Shown here piece after piece: positions 25,811 through 35,303 of a stretch of DNA of 64,000 bases; position 1 is the first letter of the stretch, and each line of letters opens with the position of its first letter. The notes below the pieces were generated by a model, which had not been told where the DNA came from, did no database searches, and saw nothing but the letters and a program-made list of their open reading frames with translations. The stretch is from BS150m-G50 sp964501185 [NCBI: uncultured Bacteroidia bacterium] (GTDB taxonomy: Bacteria > CAIWAD01 > BS150m-G50), in contig CAZCRT010000010.1 in the NCBI GenBank assembly GCA_964501185.1, positions 1 through 64,000 of the forward strand, in the 5' to 3' direction. Position numbers and translations under genes: made by a program.

Positions 25811-27418
25811 TCAGAGCTGTGAGCTGTCACTTTCCCTTTGCAGAATTGTATCACGTTGCCAGTTAGCGTCATCGCGCTCCGGGAAATCATGACGATAGTG
25901 AAGCCCCCGTGTTTCTGTGCGCTGCAGGGCAGCCTTAATGATCAGATGCGCTGTAGCAGCCAGATTACGCAGTTCCAGCAGTGGTGTGGACAGGCGGGTT
26001 TTGCGGTAATAATCACGAATTTCCATCCCGAGCATATTGACCCGTCTCTGTGCTCTTTCCAGACGCAGCCTGGAACGGACAATTCCGACGTAGTCCCACA
26101 TGACAGTCTGGAGCTCCTGCAGGTTATGTTGAATCAGCACCCACTCTTCAGCGGTGCCGGTACCGGTGTCATCCCACTTCGGAATACGGTCCTGAGCTTT
26201 GTCGAGTGAGACCATACCGGTGCGAGCACTTCCCGCAGCGTTATGTGCCAGTACCAGCGCTTCCAGAAGAGAATTGCTGGCCAGCCTGTTTGCCCCATGC
26301 AGGCCTGTGTGGGCTACTTCACCACAGGCGTGGAGTCCACCCAGAGATGTGCGGCCTTCCATATCAGTGATGACACCACCACACATATAATGAGCAGCTG
26401 GCACAATCGGAATCGGCTGTTGTGAGATTTCGATACCGTAACCAGCGCACTTCTGGTAAATATTCGGGAACCGTTGCCTGAGTTTTTCGGCAGCGATAGC
26501 GGTAGCGTCCAGAAACATATGCGTGGAGCCACTGCGCTTCATCTCCCCGTCAATAGCACGAGCGACAATATCCCGTGGAGCCAGTGATTTCAGGGGATGA
26601 TCTACGAACTCAGCACCGCTGTCATTGCGCAGAACAGCTCCTTCACCCCGCAGAGCTTCGGTGATGAGAAACGATTCAGCTTCCGGATGATAGAGTGTGG
26701 TAGGATGAAACTGCATAAACTCCAGGTTAGCCAGCTTCGCACCGGCACGATAGGCCATGGCAATTCCATCACCGGTAGCAATGGTTGGATTTGTGGTATG
26801 CAGGTACACATGCCCTGCCCCACCTGAAGCCAGCATGGTCAGGCGTGCCTGAAAACGGTGCACTTCATCTTTACCGCACTCCAGTATATACGCACCATAA
26901 CAGTTGATGCTGCTGTTGCCGACCAGGTCCATATGGTGTTCAGTGATGAGGTCAATAGCTGTGTGATTTGTATAAAGTTGGATATTGGGGTGTGCCTGCA
27001 CCAGTCCTAAAAGTACCCGTTCCACTTCACGACCGGTCAGGTCCTTCACATGGACTATCCGGTTACGGCTGTGTCCCCCCTCACGGCCGAGCGCCAGCTG
27101 ATTCTCGGCATCACGATCGAACTCGACACCCCATTGAACCAGCTCACGGATGCGATCCGGTGCTTCCTGCACTACACGGTTGACAACATCCGCATTGCAG
27201 AGTCCTGCACCGCCGGCAATTGTATCACCTAAATGCTGTTCAAAGCTGTCTTCGCTTGAAAGCACTGAGGCAATTCCACCCTGTGCATAGTTGGTACTGG
27301 ACTCCCAGCCTTCCTTTTTCGTAACGATGTTGACTGTAGCCCACTCAGCTACCTTCAGCGCGAAGGTCAAGCCAGCTATACCAGAACCAATAACCAGAAT
27401 ATCAGATTCATGCTTCAT
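25811..27418 (-). CDS. nadB: L-aspartate oxidase
   Basis: NadB oxidises L-aspartate to iminoaspartate, the first step of de novo NAD synthesis, using FAD. The N-terminal dinucleotide-binding loop ILVIGSGIAGLTFALKVAE is followed by STNYAQGGIASVL and GREGGHSRNRIVH, characteristic of the family; later come EFMQFHPTTLY, EALRGEGAVLRN and ALHACGE/ANRLASNSLLEALV-type motifs. Length (about 535) is normal. The ATG at 27418 with GGGAG six bases upstream is chosen over the TTG at 27424. It overlaps lpxK by 11 bases. nadE lies ten kilobases away on the same strand; nadA and nadC are not in the window. Confidence 0.95.
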   Translation of the reverse strand: MKHESDILVIGSGIAGLTFALKVAEWATVNIVTKKEGWESSTNYAQGGIASVLSSEDSFEQHLGDTIAGGAGLCNADVVNRVVQEAPDRIRELVQWGVEFDRDAENQLALGREGGHSRNRIVHVKDLTGREVERVLLGLVQAHPNIQLYTNHTAIDLITEHHMDLVGNSSINCYGAYILECGKDEVHRFQARLTMLASGGAGHVYLHTTNPTIATGDGIAMAYRAGAKLANLEFMQFHPTTLYHPEAESFLITEALRGEGAVLRNDSGAEFVDHPLKSLAPRDIVARAIDGEMKRSGSTHMFLDATAIAAEKLRQRFPNIYQKCAGYGIEISQQPIPIVPAAHYMCGGVITDMEGRTSLGGLHACGEVAHTGLHGANRLASNSLLEALVLAHNAAGSARTGMVSLDKAQDRIPKWDDTGTGTAEEWVLIQHNLQELQTVMWDYVGIVRSRLRLERAQRRVNMLGMEIRDYYRKTRLSTPLLELRNLAATAHLIIKAALQRTETRGLHYRHDFPERDDANWQRDTILQRESDSSQL

Positions 27419-28436
27419 CGACAACTCCCAGCTGCCATTTTTGCTCCAGTACCAGCAGCCTTAACTCAGCTTGTAGTGCTGGTGATAACTTCACAGCGTC
27501 CTTCCAGGTTGTGACAGCCGTCTGATTGCCATCTCCTGTCAATTCACGCACCTGTCTTAATTGTTGCTCGTTATAGGACGCATGATCCGGTAACGTCAGT
27601 GTGTTGCTGCTGATACCGTATTCAGCAGACAGAACAGCAAAAAAATGTGATGGGTCGGCCAACCCGGCAAAGGCGACAACAGGTACTGCTGTTGCTGGTT
27701 CACCACTCCACACTTCCAGTAACTTATAGTCTACGGAACCGGTATAGAGGCATCTTCCCTTAAACCAGGGTGTGATACGCTTAAGATAATTCTTCATTTC
27801 TTCAGAGGAGTCACAGTGATTAAGGAGGACTATCTGTGCCCGGCGCAGGCTGCTGTAATGCTCCCTCAGGCGTCCTGCCGGTAGAAGTCGTTCCCCGGGA
27901 GCGATCGAGCAATCGATAATCACCAGATCGAGATCACGCGCAAGTGCTCTATGCTGAAAACCATCATCGAGCAGAATGGTATCAACACCATACTTCTCCA
28001 CAAGCAGGCGTGCACCTGTAATACGCCGTTCACTGACCACTACCGGAATATTACCACACCGGCAGGCAATCATGTATGGTTCGTCACCGGCAGCGTGTGG
28101 TGACAACACTGTCTTCTCGCCATCACTGACCACCTGGCACCCACGAGTAGTGCGCCGATAGCCACGCGAAAGCACACCGATACGTTCAGACCCTTCTAAT
28201 AACCCGAAAGTGGACTCCCCCCGCTCGAACCGCTGCAGCAATTGTACAATCAGTTCACTCTTGCCACTACCACCCAGGCTGATATTTCCAATGGAAACGA
28301 CGCGCGCATTGACCGAATGACTACGCAGAAGACCGCGATCGTATGCGGTATTCCGCAGCTTCACTCCACTGCTGTAGAGCCAGGCAAGTGGGCGTCCCCA
28401 GAAACTCAATCTTTTCAGCAGCTCAAGTGATTGCAT
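27408..28436 (-). CDS. lpxK: tetraacyldisaccharide 4'-kinase
   Basis: Phosphorylates the lipid A disaccharide at the 4' position on the inner face of the inner membrane. The N-terminal hydrophobic segment (SFWGRPLAWLYSSGVKLR) is the membrane anchor. VSIGNISLGGSGKSELIV near 47-64 is the P-loop in LpxK form, and ILLDDGFQHRALARDLDLV holds the DDGFQHR signature at 157-163. A short insertion near 76-88 is not typical. Length 342 is usual. It follows the DUF374 acyltransferase with a 22-base overlap and lpxB two genes earlier, making a lipid A operon. Confidence 0.93.
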   Translation of the reverse strand: MQSLELLKRLSFWGRPLAWLYSSGVKLRNTAYDRGLLRSHSVNARVVSIGNISLGGSGKSELIVQLLQRFERGESTFGLLEGSERIGVLSRGYRRTTRGCQVVSDGEKTVLSPHAAGDEPYMIACRCGNIPVVVSERRITGARLLVEKYGVDTILLDDGFQHRALARDLDLVIIDCSIAPGERLLPAGRLREHYSSLRRAQIVLLNHCDSSEEMKNYLKRITPWFKGRCLYTGSVDYKLLEVWSGEPATAVPVVAFAGLADPSHFFAVLSAEYGISSNTLTLPDHASYNEQQLRQVRELTGDGNQTAVTTWKDAVKLSPALQAELRLLVLEQKWQLGVVDEA

Positions 28437-29053
28437 TCTTCTTCCAGTTGCAGCATTCTCGTTTCCACCAGATCGATACCATCCTCAACAGACATCTCCG
28501 GTGCGATTGTTATCGGTTCTCCTGCCAGCAAAAAGGTGCTGGAGAAGGGCTTCCAGATTGTGAACCGGTCCCAGCTGCCGAACTGGTACAACCGGTTTGA
28601 GGTGAAGGTCAGCGGCAGGATCGGCACTCCGGTACTCTGCGCGATTACTATAGCACCTGCTTTCAGTTTATGCCTGGGGCCAGTAGGACCGTCAGGTGTT
28701 ATCAACGCTGTCTGATTCTCTTTTATCCTATCCTGCATCATATTGCGTGCCTCACTACCACCACGGGTTGAAGAACCCCGCACACAATGATACCCGAGTT
28801 TCTGCAACACCCCGGCAATAACCTCCCCGTCACTATGCATACTGACCAGTACCCAGATACCGCGGCAGCGTAAATAGTAAAGCGGCATCAGCATCTTGCC
28901 ATGCCAGCAGGCAACCAGGCATTTCTGCCCTGTGTTAAGAATCTGTTTTCCCTTTGCGTCACCGACTACGGAAATCCTGGTCAGCCGTCCCAGTAGATGC
29001 AACAGCAGGTGTCCCTTACTACCGCCCAACCGCTGCAGGAGTGATTTCATCAT
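28415..29053 (-). CDS. DUF374-type lysophospholipid acyltransferase-family protein
   Basis: A 212-residue protein with the DUF374/LPLAT signature: LVACWHGKMLMPLYYLR carries the acyltransferase His, then LVSMHSDGEVIAGVLQKLGY, VRGSSTRGGSEARN and LITPDGPTGPRHKLKAGAI. Such proteins occur next to Kdo-transferase or lipid A genes in many Gram-negatives and are thought to add acyl chains to lipid A or a related lipid. Its place between lpxB and lpxK supports that. The start overlaps lpxB as ATGA, and the end overlaps lpxK. Confidence 0.85.
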   Translation of the reverse strand: MMKSLLQRLGGSKGHLLLHLLGRLTRISVVGDAKGKQILNTGQKCLVACWHGKMLMPLYYLRCRGIWVLVSMHSDGEVIAGVLQKLGYHCVRGSSTRGGSEARNMMQDRIKENQTALITPDGPTGPRHKLKAGAIVIAQSTGVPILPLTFTSNRLYQFGSWDRFTIWKPFSSTFLLAGEPITIAPEMSVEDGIDLVETRMLQLEEECNHLSC

Positions 29054-30210
29054 TTACCGGCCTCTGCAGGCTGCTCCAGGAAGGGTGATATTTTTTTTGC
29101 CAGCCGTTCGATAACTCCAGGGGCACCCAGTCGTTCAGACAACTCCGCGTACTGGCAGGCATACTCCTCGTCTGATTTTTCCGGATGCTGCAGATAATCA
29201 TCTATCCCGGTAACCAATCGCTGTGTCAGAGAGTCCTGCAACAATTCCGGAATAGCCTCCCGCTCGAGTACGATATTCACCGGACTGGCATAATCCAGCT
29301 TCACAAGTCTCCGTGCGAGCTTCCAGGTGAAGAGGTGAAAACGGTAGTACATCAACTGTGGTGTACCTGTGAGTGCGGTCTCAAGATTGGCAGTCCCCGA
29401 TGCGACTGCAGCAAAATCACTGTGTGCCATCGCATTATGTGAATTGCCGGTAAATGTAACAAGCCCTGCTCTGGAAACGGCGGAGGTGTGGCGTCCGGCC
29501 AGCTGTGTGGAAGCCAGATGGACTGCAAATTGCACCTGCGGGTGAGTTTTTCTCAGTGCATTTACTGCTTCAAGTGCCGGGGGTAGCAGATATGCCACTT
29601 CCTGTTCACGGCTACCTGGAAAGAATGTGACAAGTTTCTTTTCAGGCTTGAGGTGATACTGTTTGAAGAATGTATCACGATCGAGGTCAGCTGCAACCAG
29701 GTCAACCAGGGGATGCCCCTCATAAAGGGCACGACCACCTGCTCGTTCAATGTGCTTCGGTTCAAATGGGAATATACAGGCGACGAGATCAGTCAGACGA
29801 GCGAGCTTTTTTACCCTGTTATATCGCCAGGCCCAGAACTTGGGGCTGATGTAATAGACTATGGATGGCAATGTATCACGCAGACGACGGGCGAGGGTCA
29901 GGTTGAAACCCGGAAAATCCACCAGTAGCAGCAGGTCAGGATTGTAATCACGAATATCCTGTTCGATCTGCCTCAGAGCGTGAGACAGGGTTCGCCAACG
30001 ACGCAGTACCTCTGTCAGGCCCATCACGCTTATCTCCTGATGGTGACGAAAGAGGGTAATTCCAGCTCGCTGCAATTGACCACCACCCACCCCACGCAGC
30101 TTCAGATCAGGGTGTAACCTTCGCAACTCAGTGACCAGTGGAGCGGCCAGCAGATCACCGGAAGCTTCCCCGGCGACGATATAGACCCGTTTAGAATCCT
30201 GAGCAGGCAT
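29050..30210 (-). CDS. lpxB: lipid-A-disaccharide synthase
   Basis: LpxB (GT19) joins lipid X with UDP-diacylglucosamine to form the beta-1,6 disaccharide of lipid A. VYIVAGEASGDLLAAPLV at 9-26 is the family's N-terminal motif, followed by LRGVGGGQLQRAG, LLVDFPGFNLTLARRL, YYISPKFWAWRYNRVKKLA and FFPGSREQEVAYLLPP. SDFAAVASGTANLETALTGTP is the UDP-binding region. Length 386 is normal. It is followed by the acyltransferase and lpxK, and overlaps the methyltransferase-family gene upstream by 20 bases. Confidence 0.95.
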   Translation of the reverse strand: MPAQDSKRVYIVAGEASGDLLAAPLVTELRRLHPDLKLRGVGGGQLQRAGITLFRHHQEISVMGLTEVLRRWRTLSHALRQIEQDIRDYNPDLLLLVDFPGFNLTLARRLRDTLPSIVYYISPKFWAWRYNRVKKLARLTDLVACIFPFEPKHIERAGGRALYEGHPLVDLVAADLDRDTFFKQYHLKPEKKLVTFFPGSREQEVAYLLPPALEAVNALRKTHPQVQFAVHLASTQLAGRHTSAVSRAGLVTFTGNSHNAMAHSDFAAVASGTANLETALTGTPQLMYYRFHLFTWKLARRLVKLDYASPVNIVLEREAIPELLQDSLTQRLVTGIDDYLQHPEKSDEEYACQYAELSERLGAPGVIERLAKKISPFLEQPAEAGK

Positions 30211-30778
30211 GCCAGTTCCGGACGATGAAGATCAAAAGTACTGTTACCAGAATTGCTTCCTGAGTGCGTTTTTCAGAACGGAAAGCACGCCTCCAGTCCA
30301 TAGTTGATTCCAGATCTTCCCTGTCGCCCCGCCAGGGCAGAAGGCGGGGAATGATTCGTGGTACATGCCTGCGATATTGTTCGTACTCATCGCCAAAAAG
30401 CGTGACCAGCTTCTCTTCTTCCAGTTGTACAATCAGTGTGTATTGCCACAGGAACCAGACAAACACCAGAAGCAGCAGCCAGGGCCATGATGGTGACATT
30501 GCCAGAACCATTCCACAGTAAATCAGCATATTACCGGTGTAGAGCGGGTTGCGTACAAACGCGTAAGGGCCTGTAGTGACCAGCCGGTCTGCACCAACAT
30601 TACGAGTGCGGGTCAAAGAACCGGCATGTCCAACTGCCCAGAGACGTAGCAATTCACCGGCAACAATCAGCGCCAGCCCCATAGCAAAACCGGTCCAGTT
30701 GAAATCCAGCAACCAGAGTCCCCAGAGCAGGAAGGGTATTGGCGTGTAACTGCGCATTTTAAACAACAGCTCTTTCAT
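30191..30778 (-). CDS. isoprenylcysteine carboxyl methyltransferase-family membrane protein
   Basis: A 195-residue protein with four or five predicted membrane helices. It carries the ICMT/phospholipid-methyltransferase signature LVTTGPYAFVRNPLYTGNML near 67-86 and the C-terminal FGDEYEQYRRHVPRIIPRL near 127-145, which binds S-adenosylmethionine. Bacterial members methylate lipids or small molecules; the substrate is unknown. Overlap with the lipid A genes suggests a membrane-lipid role, but this is inference. The start forms an ATGA overlap with ggt. Confidence 0.82.
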   Translation of the reverse strand: MKELLFKMRSYTPIPFLLWGLWLLDFNWTGFAMGLALIVAGELLRLWAVGHAGSLTRTRNVGADRLVTTGPYAFVRNPLYTGNMLIYCGMVLAMSPSWPWLLLLVFVWFLWQYTLIVQLEEEKLVTLFGDEYEQYRRHVPRIIPRLLPWRGDREDLESTMDWRRAFRSEKRTQEAILVTVLLIFIVRNWHACSGF

Positions 30779-32526
30779 GGCAGATTCCCTCTGGCAGCAC
30801 CATCCACACGGGAATCAGAGCCACCCATTTTATAACTTGTTACAGGATCAATCATTACTCCCTGAGCAGCACTCCAGTGTTCAGTAGAGTTAACACGATA
30901 ACCGTACTGTCTGAGGTTCCACTGTACATCTTCAGGGATTTCCGGTTCCAGGCGCACATAATCGGGACGCCATTGATAATGAAAACGTGGCAGGTCTATG
31001 GCGGCCTGAATATCCAACTCGAAATCGATCACGTTGATAATCGTCTGCAGTACAGTAGTAATAATCTTTGAGCCACCGGGTGAACCTATCACCAGCAGCA
31101 GTTCACCTTCCCGTGTCAGTATGGTTGGTGTCATACTGCTGAGCGGGCGTTTTCCCGGTTGAATGGAATTGGCTTCAGAGCCTATCATTCCGTAGTAATT
31201 TGGTACTCCGGGTTGCTGAGCAAAATCATCCATCTCATTATTCAATATCACGCCGGTACCGGGCAGGATTACTCCTGAGCCAAAACGGGTGTTAATGGTA
31301 GCTGTCATACTTACCGCATTGCCCTGTCTGTCCACGATCGAAATGTGAGACGTGTGGTCGCTTTCCTGCCAGGGCAGTGGATCGCCAAAGCCGGGAATAT
31401 AAGGTTTCTGCACCGGATTGTATTTCTCCCGCTGCGTTGCCGCGTACTCCTTGCTGGTTAATCCGGCTACCGGCACAGCAAAGAAATCGGGATCTCCCAA
31501 CCAGTGCGAGCGATCAGCATAGGCATAACCCATGGCGCAGGCCACAGTATGGATATAACGTGAGGAGAGAATCCCCATCTGTGAAAGGTCAAAATCCTCC
31601 AGGTAATTGAGCATCTGGATCAAATGTACACCACCGGAACTCGGTGGCGGCATTGAATAGACATCGCAACCACGGTAAGTTCCATGAACAGGTTCAAGTT
31701 GCCTGATATTGTAATCAGCCATATCCTGTATGCACACGAGACCACCGTTGTCCTGCATCCAGTCATCCAGCCTGCCGGCGAATTCCCCGTGATAGAAGTA
31801 CTCCAGATCCTGCTCCGCAATCAAGCGCAGTGTACGGGCAAGTTCAGGCTGCTGCAGGTAATCACCCAGTACCGGTAGGGTACTATCCGCCTTGAAGAAC
31901 AGGTCTCTGGTGCCACGGAAAGCCAGCAATTTCTCCCTGTTATCATTCAGCCTTTTGATCCAGGTAATATCGAGTGGGAATCCATCTTCAGCCAGGCGGG
32001 TTGCCGGTTCAAGCAAAGTTGCCCAGGGAAGCTGCCCCCACCGCTGGTGCGACTGGAAAAGCAATGCTACCTGGCCGGGTACAGCCACTGACATGGCGCC
32101 AGCCAGTGAAAGATCAGGACGTGGCACACAGGTAACAGGGTCAAGAAACATATCAGCTGTTGCTGCCGCGGGGGCTTTCTCCCGCCCGTCCAGAGCTGTG
32201 ACTTCACCACTGCTCCCGTTATAATGCAGCAGAAATGCACCACCACCGATACCGGAGGAGTACATTTCCACAACACCCAGAGCAAAAGCAACAGCTACTG
32301 CCGCATCGACAGCATTTCCACCCTGCTCCAGCATGAGAGCACCAGCATCCGTCGCGTACTGATTGGGGGTGGCCAGCATCCAGTCACTGCTCCACTCTGG
32401 ATGTGGTGCAGCAGCCTGCAGGCTGAAAGAGCCTGTCAGCAGTAGTACCAGGGATATGCAACCAGTTGAACGTTTCCTGATATATTCGATAGCAGAGTCC
32501 TTTTTACCTTGGAGGTAGTATTTCAT
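30775..32526 (-). CDS. ggt: gamma-glutamyltransferase (secreted)
   Basis: Cleaves gamma-glutamyl bonds, as in glutathione, in the periplasm; the precursor cuts itself at a threonine. From the ATG at 32526, with GGAG seven bases upstream, an N-terminal export signal is visible (RKRSTGCISLVLLLTGSFSLQAAA-like stretch). Large-subunit landmarks: GGNAVDAAVAVAFALGVVE, GIGGGAFLLHYN, LDGREKAP. The self-cleavage site is Thr392 in DHTSHISIVDRQGNAVSMT, and the donor-site PLSSMTPTI and VIGSPGGSKI follow. A longer frame from 32634 would overlap the OsmC gene by 131 bases and is rejected. Confidence 0.93.
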   Translation of the reverse strand: MKYYLQGKKDSAIEYIRKRSTGCISLVLLLTGSFSLQAAAPHPEWSSDWMLATPNQYATDAGALMLEQGGNAVDAAVAVAFALGVVEMYSSGIGGGAFLLHYNGSSGEVTALDGREKAPAAATADMFLDPVTCVPRPDLSLAGAMSVAVPGQVALLFQSHQRWGQLPWATLLEPATRLAEDGFPLDITWIKRLNDNREKLLAFRGTRDLFFKADSTLPVLGDYLQQPELARTLRLIAEQDLEYFYHGEFAGRLDDWMQDNGGLVCIQDMADYNIRQLEPVHGTYRGCDVYSMPPPSSGGVHLIQMLNYLEDFDLSQMGILSSRYIHTVACAMGYAYADRSHWLGDPDFFAVPVAGLTSKEYAATQREKYNPVQKPYIPGFGDPLPWQESDHTSHISIVDRQGNAVSMTATINTRFGSGVILPGTGVILNNEMDDFAQQPGVPNYYGMIGSEANSIQPGKRPLSSMTPTILTREGELLLVIGSPGGSKIITTVLQTIINVIDFELDIQAAIDLPRFHYQWRPDYVRLEPEIPEDVQWNLRQYGYRVNSTEHWSAAQGVMIDPVTSYKMGGSDSRVDGAARGNLP

Positions 32527-32929
32527 AAGTTGACTCCAATTCCACAGATTCACGCAGCATGGCTGTAGCAGAGCAGTATCGTTCTTCAGAAAGCTTGATC
32601 GCTTTCTCAACTTTGGCACTGTCAATCTGCTCACCGTAGAATAGATAGTTCAGACCGATCTTCGTAAAGACCTTGGGATGCTCCTCAGCTCGTTCACTGC
32701 TAACCTTCAACTCAAAATCTGATAGTTTGACCCTCATCTTCTCCAGGATGGTCAGTACATCCATCGAAGTGCAACCTGCCAACCCGATCAGGAACAGTTC
32801 AATCGGCCTTGTGGCGGCACTGTAGCCTCCGAATTCCTCCGGTCCATCGAGAGGAATCCAGTGATTACTGCTGCTCTTGCCAACCAATGTCATACCCTGA
32901 CTGCCCACTCGCTTTACCAGTGCTTCCAT
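32504..32929 (-). CDS. OsmC-family protein
   Basis: A 141-residue OsmC/Ohr-fold protein of the YhfA-like branch. GLAGCTSMDVLTILEKMR holds the first conserved cysteine and ERYCSATAML the second, the redox pair that reduces organic peroxides in this family. The surrounding fold (N-terminal beta sheet, central helix) matches. It follows the Ctp protease with 12 bases between them and overlaps ggt by 23 bases. A peroxide-detoxifying or thiol-related role is consistent with the neighbouring gamma-glutamyltransferase, though no direct link is shown. Confidence 0.88.
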   Translation of the reverse strand: MEALVKRVGSQGMTLVGKSSSNHWIPLDGPEEFGGYSAATRPIELFLIGLAGCTSMDVLTILEKMRVKLSDFELKVSSERAEEHPKVFTKIGLNYLFYGEQIDSAKVEKAIKLSEERYCSATAMLRESVELESTYEILPPR

Positions 32930-32941
32930 CCACTGCTCCTT

Positions 32942-34603
32942 TTATTCCATTTCTATATTCAGTAATCCAAACAGTCTTTCCTGCTTCGTCAGCACAGCAC
33001 AGGCCTCTTCCAGAACCGGGTCCTGCAGCAGGCTGGCCCGCACTCTACCCTCATTTCCCTCCAGGCGATCAGCCAGCTCGAGCAGTAGCAGACGCTCCAG
33101 CTCCTCCCGGTTCCGTTCAAACTCATCTGATACATCGCTCTGCAATTGCCCACGCAGAGTCTCCAATGCTTCCAGCGTTGCTGCGGGGAATTCAGCCCGT
33201 TCAATCTTCGCTTCCAGACTGTCCAGCTCCACAGCCCCGACAGGCATCAGTTCGAAATCACAGTCCATCAGGAAACTGCGCAATCCACTCAGCTGTTCGT
33301 CCGTAACTTCGACAGTTTCAGGTAGCCCCTGTTCTGTTTCGATACTGGTCAGATAATCGAACACCTTGCGTTGCCGCCAGACCTCACTGGTAAACCGGCT
33401 GAGTTGCAAGGCATCCACTTCGATGTCAGGAATAATCCCCCTGCCCGAAAGCACGTCGCGGCCGTTATTCGTTTGAAACAGAGTGTCGCTGGTAAAGTTT
33501 ATTCCACTGAGTGTGTGATTGAGGGTTTCATTATCACGAAAATACTCGATACGCTGAATCAGGCGGCCGGAAGGAAGATAATAGCGTGCTTTTGTAATCT
33601 TCAGTGTTCGATCATCCGGTAGATTGATAACTCCCTGTACCAGGCCCTTACCGAAAGAATTGCTGCCAAGGACCAGTGCCCGGTCGTGATCCTGAAGTGC
33701 GCCGGATACAATTTCTGCAGCCGAAGCGGTACCCTGGTTCACCAGCACCGCCAGCGGCATTTCCAGAGGCAAGACCGCCTTCCTCCTGCCGGTGTATTCA
33801 TCAATCAGCTCACCATTACGTCCCCGTGTTGAAACAATGGGTGCTCCCTCAGGCAGGAAGAGATCCGTAACATCTACAGCCGCATTCAGGAGACCGCCCG
33901 GGTTTGAACGGAGATCCAGTACCAGCGCTTTCATACCCTGCAATCGCAGATCTACCAGTGCTGTTTCCAGATCGCGTGCGGCATTCTCAGAAAAAGAGTT
34001 GAGCTTGATATAACCGACACCATCCTCCAGCAAAGCAGCCAGTTGTACATCGTGTAGAATGATCACATCCCTGACCAGGTTGAACTCCATCGTGCCCTGA
34101 CCGGGACGGTCTATCTGCATGATTATAGGAGTCCCCGGCCTGCCACGCATATATGTAACAGCTTCATCCAGCGGCATGTCAGTGACATTAATCGAATCAA
34201 CTTTCAGGATTACATCCCCGGGGCGCAGGCCGGCACGCGAAGCCGGTGTACCATCAAAGGGGGCAATAATCGTGATACGTCGCTCATCACCCTGCAAGCC
34301 CACACGCATTCCCAGGCCACCGTATTCACCTCGAGATCGATCACGCAGGCGTTCAGAACCCTGTCGGTCAAAGAACGAAGTGTAGGGATCAAGCTCATCC
34401 AGCATGCCATCTACTGCTGCCTGGATAAAAGGCTCCGGATCCACCACATCTACATAGTTCTCGATAATGTTGCTGTATATCTCTGCAAAAAGGTTGACGC
34501 TGTCTCTTGTATCACGATAGTACTCATCAGCTTTGGATGCGGAATAAACACTGAGTGCGAGAGTTGTCAATACCAGCAGAATAATGAGTGATTTTCTTTT
34601 CAT
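32942..34603 (-). CDS. ctpA: C-terminal processing peptidase (S41 family) with PDZ domain
   Basis: A 553-residue exported serine protease. The N-terminus is a signal or anchor (KSLIILLVLTTLALSVYSA). A helical bundle containing DELDPYTSFFD follows, then a PDZ domain with GGLGMRVGLQ and RAGLRPGDVILKVDS near 95-150. The S41 catalytic core carries Ser294 in GTASAAEIVSGAL and Lys319 in SFGKGLVQ, the expected 25-residue spacing. The C-terminal 180 residues are helical and acidic. Such enzymes trim periplasmic or outer-membrane proteins. It starts 24 bases after tmk ends. Confidence 0.93.
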   Translation of the reverse strand: MKRKSLIILLVLTTLALSVYSASKADEYYRDTRDSVNLFAEIYSNIIENYVDVVDPEPFIQAAVDGMLDELDPYTSFFDRQGSERLRDRSRGEYGGLGMRVGLQGDERRITIIAPFDGTPASRAGLRPGDVILKVDSINVTDMPLDEAVTYMRGRPGTPIIMQIDRPGQGTMEFNLVRDVIILHDVQLAALLEDGVGYIKLNSFSENAARDLETALVDLRLQGMKALVLDLRSNPGGLLNAAVDVTDLFLPEGAPIVSTRGRNGELIDEYTGRRKAVLPLEMPLAVLVNQGTASAAEIVSGALQDHDRALVLGSNSFGKGLVQGVINLPDDRTLKITKARYYLPSGRLIQRIEYFRDNETLNHTLSGINFTSDTLFQTNNGRDVLSGRGIIPDIEVDALQLSRFTSEVWRQRKVFDYLTSIETEQGLPETVEVTDEQLSGLRSFLMDCDFELMPVGAVELDSLEAKIERAEFPAATLEALETLRGQLQSDVSDEFERNREELERLLLLELADRLEGNEGRVRASLLQDPVLEEACAVLTKQERLFGLLNIEME

Positions 34604-34627
34604 AGGTCCTGTCCAATCATATTTGTA

Positions 34628-35251
34628 TCACATTTCAGCCAGGGCTGTCAGCGTCTGGTTGGCAATTATCGTGTGCAGTTCCTGCCGCTCCAGTTTGCCA
34701 TCCAGAACGAGAAAGCGATCAGGGTTGGCAGCTGCCGTTTCCAGGTAACCGGCACGTACCCGCCTGAAAAATTCCAACTGCTCCATTTCCATACGATCCC
34801 GTTCTCCCTGCAGGCGCCCCAGTGATTCAGCGGGTGGAACATCTATGAAGAATGAAAGCAGCGGCTCCACACCATCAGCGATCACCCGATGCAATTCATG
34901 CAGCAGATCGAGATCCAGTCCACGCCCGTAGCCCTGATAGGCGGTGGAAGAATCATAATAACGATCGAGTATGACAACCAGCCCCTCTGCCAGAGCCGGA
35001 CGAATCTGCTCTGCGATCAGTTGAGCGCGACTCGCTTCGTAGAGCAGCAGTTCAGCCAATGCATCCATTTCCCTGAGGTTTACATCAAGCAGTAACTCCC
35101 GGATCCGTTCTGATATAGTAGTACCACCCGGCTCCCTCAGCACTATTACCTGCCGCCCACTTTCACCGAGCAGATCTGCCAGAGCGCTGATCTGTGTGGA
35201 TTTGCCGGAGCCGTCCAGTCCTTCAAATGTCAGCAGAGCACCTTTTTGCAT
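34628..35251 (-). CDS. tmk: thymidylate kinase
   Basis: Phosphorylates dTMP to dTDP. LLTFEGLDGSGKSTQISAL at 6-24 is the P-loop, VLREPGGTTISERIREL the DRX-like dTMP site, and VILDRYYDSSTAYQGYGRGL the LID-adjacent motif. Length 207 is standard. The octamer GTGATACA overlaps its stop codon (34624-34631), and another copy lies just upstream of its start (35261-35268). The gene is 52 bases after rsmI on the same strand. Confidence 0.95.
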   Translation of the reverse strand: MQKGALLTFEGLDGSGKSTQISALADLLGESGRQVIVLREPGGTTISERIRELLLDVNLREMDALAELLLYEASRAQLIAEQIRPALAEGLVVILDRYYDSSTAYQGYGRGLDLDLLHELHRVIADGVEPLLSFFIDVPPAESLGRLQGERDRMEMEQLEFFRRVRAGYLETAAANPDRFLVLDGKLERQELHTIIANQTLTALAEM

Positions 35252-35303
35252 ATGTCCCTTTGTATCACATTTCCTATTACCGGCAGCAATAGTCCTGCAT
35301 GGG

